The position numbers and the translations under genes were made by a program. Below the pieces are notes generated by a model. The model did not search any database. It saw only the letters and a list, made by a program, of their open reading frames with translations, and had not been told where the DNA came from. A DNA stretch of 64,000 bases from Mactra quadrangularis (taxonomy: Eukaryota > Mollusca > Bivalvia > Venerida > Mactridae), in the NCBI GenBank assembly GCA_025267735.1, contig CM046304.1, positions 17,174,001 through 17,238,000 of the forward strand, in the 5' to 3' direction. Positions 25,301 through 40,300 of this stretch are shown piece by piece (positions within the stretch are counted from its first letter, which is position 1; each line of letters starts with the position of its first letter).

Positions 25301-28300
25301 AACACTGTTTATATAAACAAAACAGTGAACTAATCCACGATAGGGGATGCTCAGGATGACGATAAAATTTATATTTTTAACATGTTTAATGAGTGTTTTG
25401 TTGGTGTAATGGTTAATTGTTCTACTATTACAAACATGATTGACTAATGGTGGGTGGTTTATCTGCCACACTTATTTTATCAAAATGATATATACAACTT
25501 TTATTTTCTATACTGCCTACCTCTGGAATGAATTGGTTCATTTTTTATGTGTTTCACAAATGACGTTATTTTGTTCGGACTATACATGCATATCTAGTAA
25601 ATGAATGTCATAATTTTTCAAGTATAAGTAACTTGAACTATTTAAGAATTAATCACATATTTACTGAATACAAAGATAATTATGGATGGCAGTGTATAAC
25701 AAAAAATTATGTCATGAAATTGCATCTGCCTCATTCAAAATCATATGAATAAGTAAACAAGCAGAAAGTACCCTAAACATGATAATACTTGAATATGGAA
25801 TGTATCATATCTCATGGAATTCACTGTATATTCACTGTATACAATCCACGCTGAAATATGACCAAAACAATGTGTTGCTAACCCAAGAAACAAAACAACA
25901 ACTCTTAAACGAAATATTCGTGAATACAAAAAATATTTTAAAAAATGGCACATTTTGGGTTCCGTATATAAGTAGACCATGATGATTAAAATGTCGTATG
26001 ATTGTGTTTTTGAATGGTGCGGGACGATGAAACGACAAAAAGACTATTTTGTCGTACTTTCATGTTTTAGAGTGGCGCCCCGCAGGACAACAATGCGACA
26101 TGGCATAAATCAGCCACCATAGAATAATAATATTGTTGTATAACATTTGATTGTTTCTAACGCTCTGTTACACAGCAACAGGTAAATTGACGAACATGCA
26201 TAACTAGGCCGTGACTGCGATATTTTATAAAGTGAATTATCCACACTGCACTCACGTTTGTAAACTAGTTCATTATGTCATTAGATTCGAGGTTAAGGTT
26301 TTGTGAAGAAACTATTTCTGATGTCAATGTAGTGAGCTACTTCATTATTTACATAAAAGATGTAGATCATTTTCACAAGCCTCATCAGTATCAACTTTCG
26401 GGTGATTTACATTTATGTTTATACTGGGTTTAACGCTGTGTCAACACATTTTAGGTTATTTTACGGCGACCAGCGCACCTAACCTAGCTAACCTGGACTA
26501 TATAACCAGTACACTCTTGCCGTTCCACAAGGCCGGCAACTTATTCGTGGAGGAAAATATTAACATTATTGTCAAAACTTTTATTAAATGGTATAGCCGC
26601 CCCGGTCGGGATTCAAATCTGTACCACCCCGGGACACAATTTCGAAATCCCGGCGCGTTACCAACTGCGCTACAGACCCCATATTTCTGTATCATTAGTC
26701 TCAATTTTCGGGGTTAACAATTACTAAAACAAATCCTGGAATTTGCAAGCTTGCATAATTTTAGTTTGTTTTTATGTTAATAATTGTGGCAAAAACGAAT
26801 TTAATATATTTTACACCAAGTTCAATTATGGCTTATCAACGAAAGTTAAGAAGTTAAGATACACCCCAAAACATGATCTGATTTTGGCCCAGTGTCAAAA
26901 TTTGGTTACAAATATATACTAGCAAAGAATGTTGCAGTACCAGGACAGCATTTCATAAAACCTCCATCATGCAAATTTACTCACGTATTTTACAGTATTT
27001 ATAAACAGGTGTATCGCTAGAATGAATAAAATCAAAGCGCTTGCTTCTCTGTTTGTTCTGCATTTTACATTACAGTACTTAACATCAATAATACTGGGTT
27101 TAATGCCGTTTCAATACATTTTGGTTATTTTACGGCGACCAGCACACCTAAACTAGCTTTCCATGATCCTTGTCGATAATCAGTACTCACCTGCCCTTCC
27201 AAAAGGCCGATAACTTCTCCATATAACTTATTATCATACCTCACTGGAATTTCCCTATGCTAAAACCCTATACCGGAGCGGGTGATATTTTGTTCGATCA
27301 CATGGTAATATTACCCGCTATCTAAGGGAGACCACTTATTAACGATTAGTAGCCGTAAATAGCCGCGACCGTGGCGTAGTGGTAAGCATGTCTGACTTCG
27401 AATCCGGAGATCACGGGTTCGAATCCCGGTCGCGGCAGGGTATATTAGTGATATAATTCATTTTTTTATTGCACTGATCGTTTTCTTTAATGTGTTGTTA
27501 TTTGTTGTTCAATAAATATTTACATGTTACAGTTTTGTTCGGTATTATAAAACAAATAACACATGGCAGTGAGGGTGACAGTACAGATTATCAACCCTTG
27601 AAAAATAATATCAACCGAGGCTAGCGGGTTGATAATCTGTACTGTCACCCTTACTGCCATGTGTTATTTATATATTAATGAAGGAAAAATAATAATTGTC
27701 AAATTTTCATGGAAGGATATAATCTCCGCGCGAGTGGAATTCGAACCCGTACCCCTTGAAGGCACATCCCTGTGCGCTATACAAACTGAGCTACCGACCC
27801 GGTTTAGTACAAAAATTTCACCGATCGAGAATTTTTAACAATTGAGAATCCCGATCGGTTTGTTTTCACAGATAAAACTCTTTTATCTTTTCCCGATAGC
27901 TTGTGATAAGTAACAAATCCGTAATAAATTGGAGACGTCGGTGCTAGATCGGTGTTCGTCGATTTCGTTCTTAACTGGAAAAAACGAAGAACCGGACCTT
28001 AAAATAACGATTGCATAAGCGGTAAAATTTTGTCAACGTTTTTTTGTATATCATTTTGTCAACCACATTTGAACTTGGATTTACAATTCATCTCTTTACA
28101 CAATAGTTTTAAATATCTGAAATACTTAGTATGAACAACTGAAGTAAATTAATCACAGCATTGAATCTTTTTTGCAAATTTTATAAATTATGTACAGTAT
28201 ATGTACCCGTAATTAGACTAAAAAATAACAAAATGTTTAAAAAAACTCATTAAATCATCGCCATCAAGGAAAATAAATAACAGAAAACAATACGAAACAT

Positions 28301-31300
28301 ACCCCAAAAAAAGAAAATTGTATACATGAAAATACGAGCACTTGATTGGAAATCCAGCGAGTAGCCGACGGCAGACCAACCTGCAGATGATTATATGGTT
28401 TCTAGAGACTATGGGTGAGTTGCCTAAGCATGCGTATTGCTTTGTGTTCTTGAACCCTTCTCACAACGAACAGAATAAGTGTGTCGTAGCGATTTGCCTT
28501 GGCAATTCGCCCTATATAATTATATAGTTCATTGAGCTCACATTTTAGTCAGTGCGATTCTACGCTAATAAACATGGGTAAAATTTGTTTATTGGCCTGA
28601 TTCCACGTGGCAATGTTTACATTTAAATAATTTCCCTGTTCAACAATATTATTTGGCAACATTGAACATGCACTGTATGCATAGTCGTAAATTTCCGTAT
28701 GGATTCTCCGTTAATACATGTATATATATAACTTTAAGATTTAGTAATAGGACCCATTTTGGAACGTTCAAGGTAACTGAACACGCTGCTGTTCGATCCA
28801 CGTAAAACCTTATTTTTGCAATTTATTAAACATAATCGATACATGGGTAACAAATACTTGTGTACACCACGACGCATGGATTCCATATTTTTTAAAGAAT
28901 TACCCGCCAAAAATCTATTACACACATAATTGACGATTTCATTTATGAAAGTGAGTCAGTCTACGACAATATCACAAAACAGTTATAAAAATATGAATAA
29001 AGGAAAGAGTGTAATAAAAAAAACGTATCATAGAAATTACAATTATAATTAGTTAAATGTCATAAGTAAGTCATTTATAATATGTGCGGGAATCGAACCT
29101 GGGGTATTTCGATTTACAAGTCAGTATTTTGCCATAATCCAATGTTCAGTTACTTATCCATCTTTATTTTACAGTGTCGCTCATTGAAGCAATGAAACTT
29201 AACGAATTAATACTAACTAAGACGTAAATCGATACGGATACTAATAAAGTGCATGTTTAATGTTGCCAACTAATACTAAACATATTGAATTAGATTTTTA
29301 CGGCTCGATAGCATTTCGCCATTCAATGATTTATGCAAGTTAAATGACTCTCTAACGTTTTTACATAAGTCATTTTCTTACTCAGGTATTTATTGAAAAC
29401 CTAATAAGATTACGCGGTGTAGCTAGCACATATATCCATAAAGGTTAAAAAATATTTACTGTCTATGGATTGATTTTCTTGTAGTTATTAGCTTCATTTT
29501 GATAATTCAATAATGATTATATATAAACAGAAAAATGCAACTGTTTTGTGTCCCTACACCGCACTATATCTTGCGCGTAGCCAAATCGCCGATTTGTGCG
29601 ATGAGTTATGCGTTTTAGTATCGAATAATGTTGAATCTTCTTTGTATAAAATGGATTAGACAGTATATAATTATATCGCTACATGTAGTTACGGTGTCAG
29701 TATACATAACTGACATGAACGTTTAGTATTAGTTCAGTTAGCTCTGTTTACATCATTTACAGTACCCACCAAAAGTTTGGAGACGTTTTACTTTGTAAGC
29801 CTTCTACATAGGTTTTGTCAAAAATTTGATTACCATTTATTTTGAAGTGCGTTTTAGTTTTGCTTATTTGTATTTGTGATGGTACTTTTTGTACTTGAGA
29901 CTACCTAAGTAGTATAAAATCTATGTTATAAAATAATTACATTGAATTTGGCTTTGGATGCTTTGGGATGTCAGATGCTGAATCCTACAAATGTGATGCA
30001 ATCAAGAAATTTGTTTTCATTTAACCATCAAGCGTATTAAATATATTTAAAATGATGGTTCTATCGAAAACAATCAATGAAATTTAAAAATTTAGTTAAT
30101 TTCTTTTGTCTCCAAACTTTTGGTGGGTACTATATACAAATATGAGTATAGTACTCCCCCCAAGTATATTAACCTTCATGTACATGTATATACTAAAAGC
30201 CTTATATATTCATAGTTGAATATATATTAACCAACTATTGAATAAAATTTATACAGATATGCGGAGAATAAAGCATCTACCACTAGTATATTACATAACT
30301 ACGCTTACGCACATTGTAATAAATACCACCCCGCCTCAATAAATTATGTAACTTTTTCTTAATCTGATAAAAATCCGATCTTAAAGTTTCCGCTCGCCTA
30401 CTTGCTAATTTAGATCGAGAGTCACGTTCAGGTGACATTTTCTCATTATAATTTTCATGACGAAATTTGTTATGATTAGTAATTTGTTTACATCGTCTAC
30501 GTCACGCAATTTTAAATGAGCCGTCCAATCACAGCCTGTGAATAATACCGCTGTTAAACTAGCTCGCAAACCTTTCTCTATAAATAGAAAATACGAAATC
30601 AAAATGCTGTTAATAGTGTTTCGTCTAGATGAAAGCCACGCATTGATTGGTCGACATAAAGGTTATCTCGACGTGACTCTCCATTGAGATCTTAGAGATC
30701 CTGTACCCAACGCTGTACAGGATATCTGTTTACGGAGATTGATCTGTTCCTAACTTTCAATAAACCCTTCATCCATTGCTTTCAGCGCTTTGATTAATTA
30801 ACTATCTCGCATATATTTGCAGGTTGTTATGGAATCGTCAATATTCCAGAACAGATACACATAAACTATGGTGATAGTAACAATACTATAACTGTGATGT
30901 GGTCGTCACACAATCTCACAAACTGGCTAGTGCACTATGGAACGTCACCAGACAATTTAGACTTGAAGAGCAATAGTGTTATGAACACGTTGCCTGCCGA
31001 CCATGTGAACGCGGCAAGTTATGTATACAAGTCAGACCTACATGTAAGTTAACTGTCTTTTATCAAGTTTTTGTTAACTTGATAAATATACAATGTCATG
31101 TAATATGATATGATATGTAATGTAATATACTGTAATGTAATATCATGTTATGTAATGTTTAGTAATATATTGTAATATAATGTAATATAATATACTGTAA
31201 TGTAATATCATGTTATGTAATGTCTAGTAATATATTGTAATATAATGTAATATAATATACTGTAATGTAATATCATGTTATGTAATGTCTAGTAATATAT

Positions 31301-34300
31301 TGTAATATAATGTGATGTAATATACTGTAATGAAATGTCATGTTATGTAATGTCTAGTAATATATTGTAATATAATGTAATGTAATATACTGTAATGAAA
31401 TGTCATGTTATGTAATGTCTAGTAATATATTGTAATATAATGTGATGTAATATACTGTAATGTAATGTCATGTTATGTAATGTTTAGTTATATAATGTAA
31501 TATAATGTAATGTAATATACTGTAATGTAATGTCATGTTATGTAATGTCTAGTAATATAATGTAATGTAATATACTGTAATGTAATGTCATGTTATGTAA
31601 TGTCTAGTAATATAATGTAATATAATGTGATGTAATATACTTTAATACGTTTGTTACTATATATAGTAACAAATACGACAAGTCAACAAGGCCATTACGC
31701 GACTTTTTCCCGTATTATGCTATTTTGGCCGCCTTCAACTCGCCCATTATGCATAATAGGCGCTGAATGCGTGCACGTGCATTGTTTACGTCATCAAGTA
31801 GCAGTTTCTTCAAACATGGCGGCCGAAAGAATTCTTGAGTCTTTGACTTTGTCAAATAGAATTTTAGATTTAGACGCACATTTTCAACAGAACTATAATA
31901 CACAAAATGTCTTATTTGTAATTTTACAACCGTTGACGCTGCAAAATACCAAACTCCGAATTTTGCACTGAATTTCTTTCCGTGTTAAATTTGACGAATA
32001 TCCAGCCATTATACAGTATATGCGTAGGTTGACTTTTGTTTTACCAAAGCCAAGCCATGCATAAATTAAATATAATGGAACTGGCTTCTAAAATCATCAT
32101 GAACGTCCATGCCATTTTCGGAAAATCAGTGAAAACTCCTCCGGTCCCGCTGCATGTGTATGTGTTTCCATACATAATCCTCATCTCCATATCCTCAATT
32201 TAAAGTTTAAAAAATACATATATACTGGTAAGTTCCAATCTCTTGATAATATCGTGTTAATCCATGATAAATGAAAGTAAATTGGTTAAAAAAGTTAAAA
32301 AACACGACCGCCATTTGACAACAAAGTTTACATTATATTCTACTTCATTGTTACATTACGTCATCAAAGTACTGATTCGTCCTCGGAAAATTCGCTAGTG
32401 GTCTATTCGTCCCTAAATAATTGTTCTTAGTTTACTTAAAAATCGAGACTGGACTCTGAACAAACGTATTAAAGACGTTAATGATTAGTTGTTACTCGCC
32501 ATTATGCGATAATCACCCTCGAGTCCATAATAGCCTTCGGGCCAAAGGCCCTCAGGCTATTATGGACGTCATCGGGTGATTATCGCATAATGGCGAGTAG
32601 CAACTAATCATTAACCTCTAAGTAATGTAATGTCATGTTATGTAATGTCTGGCAATATAATGTAATATAATGTGATGTAATATAATGTTATGTCTGGCAA
32701 TATAATGTAATATAATGTGATGTAATATAATGTTATGTCATGTCATGTCATGTAATGTCGAGTAGTATAATGTAATGTAATGTTGTGTAATGTAATGTCT
32801 GTAATGTGATGTCTAGTAATGTAATTTATTGTAATATAATTCATTGTATTGTCACGAAATATCGAGTTATCTGATGTAATGTAATGTCATGTTATGCCGT
32901 GTTATGTCATGTCATATCAATAACGTAATGTAATACCATGTCATACCATATAATGAAATGTTATATAATGTAATTTAATGTTATGTCATGCCATGTTATG
33001 TCATATAATAAAATGTAATGTTGTGTAATACAATGGAGAGTCGTGTCATGTAATATCATGTCTATAATGTAATGTAATTTATTGTAATGCCATGTCATGT
33101 AATGTAGTGTCGTGTAATATGGTGTTATGTTATGTAATATAATACAATGTAAAGTCATGTCATCTCGTGTAATATAATATAATGCCATTAGTAATAAATA
33201 ATTTTAACATGTACCAAAATAATTCGAACTTGCTTGTTTCCCCACATAAGATGAGTCCAAAATTAACAGTACAGGAACATGCCATGTTAACATAACTGTT
33301 TTATAATGCATGCTTTATTCTTTTGTTTTTTTTAGAAGTTGGAGAATGGTAAAAGATACTTTTATAAAATTGTATCGGAACAGTCACCTGATAAACAAAG
33401 TTTGGTTTATACGTTCAGAACATTGGATTATATAAAGGTACAAGTACTTCACAAAAATTGACATCGTAAACATCGCATCTGAGGCACATATCTAATAAGT
33501 GTTGTTATCTACGCTAAGGAAGTAGTCCGAGATTCAAGTGTATGTAAATTATTGCGCATGTCATAAACAGACGATCTGTTTGATTTTCTATACTTATATA
33601 CTGAGGGACTACTTTTCGGACTCGGTAAATTTCAAAATCGGATAGTCTGAATTATGATAAATATATTTGTACCGAACTGTCGTTCAGAGCAAATATATAT
33701 TTATTTATTTATTGGAGTTAACGCCGTATCAACACAATTTAGGTCATTTCACGGCGTCCAGCCCACCTAACCTAGCTTTCCTGGACCATTGTCTATAACC
33801 AGTACTCACCTACCCTTCCACAAGGCCGGAAACTTCTCCATATTATCTAATCAATGGAGGAAAATCGACATTATTGTCAAATTTTCACGGAAGGGTATAA
33901 CCTCCCCGGGTGGGATTCGAACCCGCACCCCCTCGGGCACGAGTATCCAAATCCCGGCGCGCTACCAACTGCGCTATCGACCCGGGTTTTCAGAGCAAAT
34001 AAAAAAACCTTAAATTCAGAGAAAATGTCGTTTTAGAGCCAACATTTGTATTTATTTATGTTAAATTCACATTATCAATAGTAACACTGGTCATAGACCG
34101 CTTAAAAGAAAGACATTGATCTATTTCAATGCATTCAAATAAATAAATATTTTTTAATTATTACAACTATCGCACATATAAGCGATTTAATGCCTTTATA
34201 GAGGGTTGGCACTTAATGCATCCATATGGAGCGGACACATACTAAACATAAACTTAATATAAACCTTACTAAAAGTAAATATAGTGTGCTCTAAATGGCT

Positions 34301-37300
34301 CTAATTTTTGATAAATGTGCACTAGTGTCAAATTTAAACTAAGAAAGCAAAATGGTTTTAAGTTTTTGCTGTGTCTCTTATGCATGTTTATTTTTTACAA
34401 CTTTATGGTTGTGAAACAGTTTTCATTTTTTATGTATATAGGTATAACGTGAGTTCGTCTATTGGCTTTGTACAAGTTTTGAGCAACATGTGTGAATGTT
34501 TATTTAACCATTTATAAGGAACAGATGTTGTATACTGTCTGCCTTACATGTAATACGCCTGCATAATAGCTTTATTCATCAATTATGAATACTGTATTCA
34601 CTAGTTTATTAATTTATTTATTCAAAGAAACATACATTGAGCATCTTGCGTGTAATATGATCGTCACATAATAAATCACTAACTAAAATTTCGCGCAGGA
34701 TTGACATTATAATGCAAATGTCCAAAAATGTAAACTCAATAAGAAAGATTTAGAATTATGATATAAAATGTATATTTTAAGTAATTATAAATAAACGAAG
34801 GAAATAGTTCGACGCTGAATATGACGCGAATAATCTAATATGATAAACATATAAACGATTGTTAAGGAAATGAGTGATCTTATAAAATTTACTGACTAAA
34901 ATGAAACATCACTCATTGCCTAAACGATCGTATATTTGTTTACTTCAACACCGGTAGTTTCAAAATATTGTCTAAATATGTCCGAGATTATTCGCAGCGA
35001 ATGGCCGAGGAGTTTCAAATGTATCGTTACGAAACGTTTTGTAACGTTTAGGGTAATTGAACAGGCTACTGTTATCATATATAACTTATATAATCGAAAC
35101 ATTTGCTCATGGTTTTCATTCAGGATTTCCTAAAAATATATGACAATACGTTGCAATGGTTTAAGTGATTTTGTTTTATACAATAGAACATTAAATCATG
35201 TATAATCAACCTATAATTAGTGGTTTGGTGGTTGTTTATGTTTAATAATAAAATCAAATTTTGGCCATTTACAGTACCCATACTGTATGCAAAAAAGGGG
35301 CTATATATAGTCCAATAATGGCAAATTTCATGTCGCCGACTAAAAATATCAACTATCAATACCGATCTCAATGATTTATAATTATAGCAAGGTAGTGGTA
35401 AAATTGTACCTACCATGGTTTAATAAAACAGTGATTTTTCTTTAGAAATGCTAATTTATTAAAACTAGAATGTCTCATTGTCAATAAAATGAATTACCAA
35501 CATTAGCGATAATCGATTATCGTTCAGTTGAATGTTATAAGTGTCAAATGTTGTCAGTAAATGATTTCTTACGTTCTTAATACTGTTTTAAAGACTAATC
35601 TTGGTTCTATACTTTGGGCACAGTCATCTGCCTGTGTATCCCTTTAATCTCTAATTATAATATTTTTTTTATTTTTATAGGATACTGAGAGATCTCTAAG
35701 ATTTGTTACATTTGGTGACATGGGTTCTACAAGATCAGCTATAACTGTAAAATCTATAGAAGCATTCCACAAAACACATCCATTAGATGCTATTTTACAT
35801 ATAGGGGACTTTGCTTATGACTTGTTCACTAATGGTGGAAAGGTATGACGACTATATTGAAAAATAATAACATATATATTAAAATCCAAAATCTTGGTAT
35901 AAGATGCATTCCAGTGCACTATTTTTACAAAAAAATCCTAAAAAGGCTAATCTTTGGATTTAGCTGTTAATCAGCTACTAAGCGCATACTTTCGTCAGTG
36001 ACTGACAACTGCCCTACATAATTAAGAATCATTGGTTGAAGGGAGAATGGCCATAGAAATAATTTCATGACCAAGCTCCACGAAAGTATGCACCGCCCGC
36101 TTGTCAAACCCACGACCCCTCGATTAGTAGGCTTGCGTGCCACCAACTGCTAGCCGACCGGACGGCTTTAAAGCATTGTAGCAATGCACTTTGGTATCGG
36201 ACCGCAAAGAACGTTCAACCCTCTATGTGTTGTGAATTTCACTCTATATCTTTACACATGTTTTCAACGTACACATGTACATATATCACATGAAACGGTT
36301 TGAAACATTGTTACATAATTTACAAAAGGAAATTGATGCAAATTAATCATCTAAGGGTCGATTGCATAATTCTAGTTTAAAGATAATCTTGAGTTTAAAC
36401 TAAAGTATAAACTATGGAACATAGTTACTATGGTAATTTTTTGTGCAATGAAAACAAAAAACAGGCTATAATTTTCTAACCTAAATACCAACTGTTACAG
36501 AATAACAAAGCTGAAGGATTGTTATCCTCTGGACAGGTAGTCTTAGGCTAGCTAAACCAAAATTAAACTTGAATTATGCAATTGAGAGATAAACTCGAGG
36601 CTAGTGAGTCCTGGACTAAGGCTTAAACTAGACTAAATTAAACTTGAATTATGCAATCGGCCCAATGCTTAAGTATACATTTAGTTTTCTCTATTCAATT
36701 TTAACTTCTTCAAAATATGACATTCATAATACATTAAATAGTTGACACCTTTTATATCAATCATTTTACATATATATATTAAACTAATAGTAAAGTTTCA
36801 GTCGGTTATAGGTCGTTTGCGTTAAAGCTGGACCCCTAAAATCATGAAATATCTCAATAACTATCGGATGGAATTAACTCAAATTTTGTATGTGATCATA
36901 ACTAGCATTTTCCTTCTCAAATCCAAAAATTCAGATTTTTTCTTTAATTACATAACATACTTCCCATAGACATTCAATGCAAATTTTGAAGCCAAAAAGC
37001 GACTTTTGTTAAATGGGTATGTGCCATAATCAGAACAGCCACATAACAGTAGATACAAAATAATAGCTAAATATGAGGCCCGGTTAGAAATTTTATTTGA
37101 TAACAAAGTATAACAGTATATACAAACTCAAATATCATCACCACTGTCGTCTGTGTCGTCAAAATCTATACAAATTCTACACGTACGATTTTAAAGACGG
37201 GCCTCTGCTTTACAATTCAGTAGACCGTCGAGTGTTTATTTAAGAGACAAATTTACAGTAAAAGCACGGGACTTAGTATAAATATACTGGAAGTATGACA

Positions 37301-40300
37301 ATGTTATAATAAGAACAGCTTATTTTACCTCCCGCCGGATTTTTTATAAAAAATTCCAAATATTTTGCATTGTAACTTATGGAAAACTTTTTTATTTATC
37401 TATTAAAAATTCTGAAAATTTAAATTCTAGAAGGAAAAATTGAAATAAGATTGTATTAAAATTTTTAGCAAAATCGCTGTTATAGTTTTAAAGATATTTA
37501 CGGCAAATAGGGGTCCAGCATTAACGCAAACGACCTATACTATGTATCTATTCATTTAAGAAATATATTGAAAGGCGAATTATAGATTTTCGGATTAAAA
37601 TACCTGTGAATCCGTTTTATGTACACATTTGCATCTGTAAAAGTACGTTTTTGAAATGAAGAATATTATGATAAAATAAAATGCTTTCAAAAGTGAATGA
37701 TTAGAAAAGAAAAATCTAAAATCTTATTTTTGAGTCGGCATATATACAGTACTCACTAAAAGTTTGGAGGCCAAAGAAATTTACAACAATTTTTGAATTT
37801 TGAAGATTGTTTTTGTAGAATCATTATTTTTAAAACATTTAAGTATGGTTTGTGATAAAATGAAAACAAACTTTAAATATAACACATACATAAGATTCAG
37901 CACCTGAATTGTTATAGCCTCAAAAACCATGTTCATTAGTCATTATAATTATTATTCATAACATAGCGTTTATGTTATTTTTGTAGTCTCAGTTATATAA
38001 TTAAAATGATAACCAAAAAATCAAGCTGAACTTATTGGGAATTGCAAAATATACAGTTATCAAATATTAGATAAGAAGCTATTCAGTAGGCCAACAAGGT
38101 GAAAATGTCTCCAAACTTTTGGTGGGTACTGAACCTAATAAATAACATAAGCTTGCGTGAGCATTTTAACCGACTATGAAATAATATAGTGAGACAAGCA
38201 TGATATGTCAAGGCGAGCATAAGAAAAATCTGCATTTCGCGCAATTATGAACATGTATTTCATTCCACGGAAAGTTTGATTAAGTAAGCAGGAGCTTGAC
38301 GTTCTGTGGTGCTTTTCACAAAAATTCTTACGAAAAAAATAATCGTAAGTCAAAAGCAAGAAACTTTAATCATACGCTCATTTTTGGCATATTAATTTTA
38401 AATATTATTGTGTAGAATCGTGTATACATTTTGTATATCATATCATAGTTATGCTTATTCTCCGTCTGACATTGAAGTGCTAATTATATAAAACTGACTT
38501 ACGAAGATTTTTTCGTAAGATTTTTTTTGTGAAAAAGCACCACTGTATCGTAATTTGAGTTTTTCTATTATAAGAAAGGGGGAATTTTCAAATTATTTTC
38601 AAACTACGATACATAATGTCAAGCTCCAGCGGTTCGCACAAAATAACAGTACATGTTTGTGCGAACATTTACTTAAACCAATCCATTCCAGAGGTAAGGC
38701 AGTTTTGAAAATAAAGGTATTTTACAAATTTTAAATAAGTGTGGTAGATAAACCACTACCCTCTTTGTCAATCTTTCTTGTAGTGGTAGAACGCATTGTC
38801 ATTACACGAACAGGACACTTACAAAAATATATCAAAATTAAATTACAAGTTATTGCCATCTTCAGCATCCCCTGTCGCAGATTAGTTTATTGTTCCGTTA
38901 ACATAAACATGGATTTTTTGCACGCACTATAATTGACCATTGATCAACCACGTATTATTACTGTTTTTGTTATAAAAAGGTTGGTGATGATTTCATGAAG
39001 GAAATTCAACCAATAGCATCACAGATTCCATATATGACGTCACCTGGTAACCATGGTAATTGTATTAATTTTATCATAAAGTCACGCTCGTATTAAACAA
39101 TTTGTATGTCATTACTTAAACCTTTTACTGAGATCAGCAATCTTTATTTGACTTTAGCAAGACAACAATTTCAAAGAGCGACAAATCTGCATTCAGGATG
39201 ATATTTTTTGCTGTAGTTATCCCCCTTTGTTGTTGTACTGCTTTCAAATTATAGTTCGTTTTTGAAAATTACATTTACATGTTCGCGTGAATATAAAGAT
39301 AAACAATCCATTCCAAAGGTAGAACAGTATTGGAAAAGGTTGTAGATTTTATTGTAACAAAATTAGAAAGGCGGTTAAACAACCGTGCACCCCAAGTCAA
39401 TCATGCTTATAATTGGGGACCTTTGTCAATTATTTCCCCTCGTTTACTCGGACTTTACCCTTATTTTTCAATGTCAAATTGCCATAGTTAATCTTAAATT
39501 ACTTTTTTTGTAATTTCAACTGTAAGGACCTACTTACCAATCGGATTGCTTCAGGTTTTATCGGGGGAATAACTGACTTAAGTCCCTAATTGCAGAATTC
39601 TTACCCAATACACCGACTAGACACTCAAAAACACAATAAAATAATAATATGTAATACTTAATTCTGCGCATCCCTTATCGAGGATAAGTTTATTGTATTT
39701 TTTATATATAGTGGGTTTCGTTAGTTTTATTTTTTTATCTTGACAGTTGGTAATTTTTTGTTCTCGAACTTTTTTGAGAAAGTATGAGGTTGATGCACCA
39801 TCGAACCTGATACTTATATAAGCCCCATGTGGCAATTACTATGCCACTGTTCATTTCAATGAGGAAAGTCCTTATAAGTTCTTGTTTTCATTATTTATTC
39901 AATGGCGTTCAACTTATAACAACACTTTCTACAAAAAATCTGCTTCTTTGATGTCTGGTTGTGAGATAGGTCTATATTATTTGACTGTTGCTGTTCCTAA
40001 TATGTATGTTTACACTTCTGTAAAATATTTTTTACAGAAATACCAGGAGATTTTTTGTCCTACCGTATAAGATTTTCAGCACCAGGAGTCAACTGGCCGA
40101 TGCCATTAAACAGACTATGGTACAGCTATGATATAGGCCTTGTTCATTTTATCAGGTAAGAAAAGTACAATGATTTTGTAGGCTATAGACAAAACTGTGA
40201 CTAGTAAGGATTGGTTAGGGAGCTGGTATTTGCTAACGTTTTATCATCAAGTATTTTTCTAATTTATATTTTCTTATTTTCATAGTATGGTCAAAACTTC

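Noticed and set aside
26415..26717. Opposing open frames of 100 and 68 codons
   Set aside because: Both lie across a family-A SINE and carry no protein signature.
27362..27436. Functional tRNA-Arg(TCG) gene
   Set aside because: The anticodon stem and T-stem base are mispaired, and the same head forms part of a SINE found twice more in the window.
30405..30602. Minus-strand open frame of 65 codons
   Set aside because: A shadow of MITE copy 3.
31651..31971. Open frame of 106 codons
   Set aside because: It is inside the foldback element, without recognisable motifs, and overlaps an opposite-strand frame.
32961..33188. Tyr/His-rich minus-strand frame
   Set aside because: An artefact of the TGTAA/TGTCA simple repeat.
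39041..39048. Alternative donor CCTG|GTAACC in phosphatase exon 5
   Set aside because: It would remove the metal-binding Asn of GNHE; the next GT at 39056 preserves it and matches the phase of exon 6.
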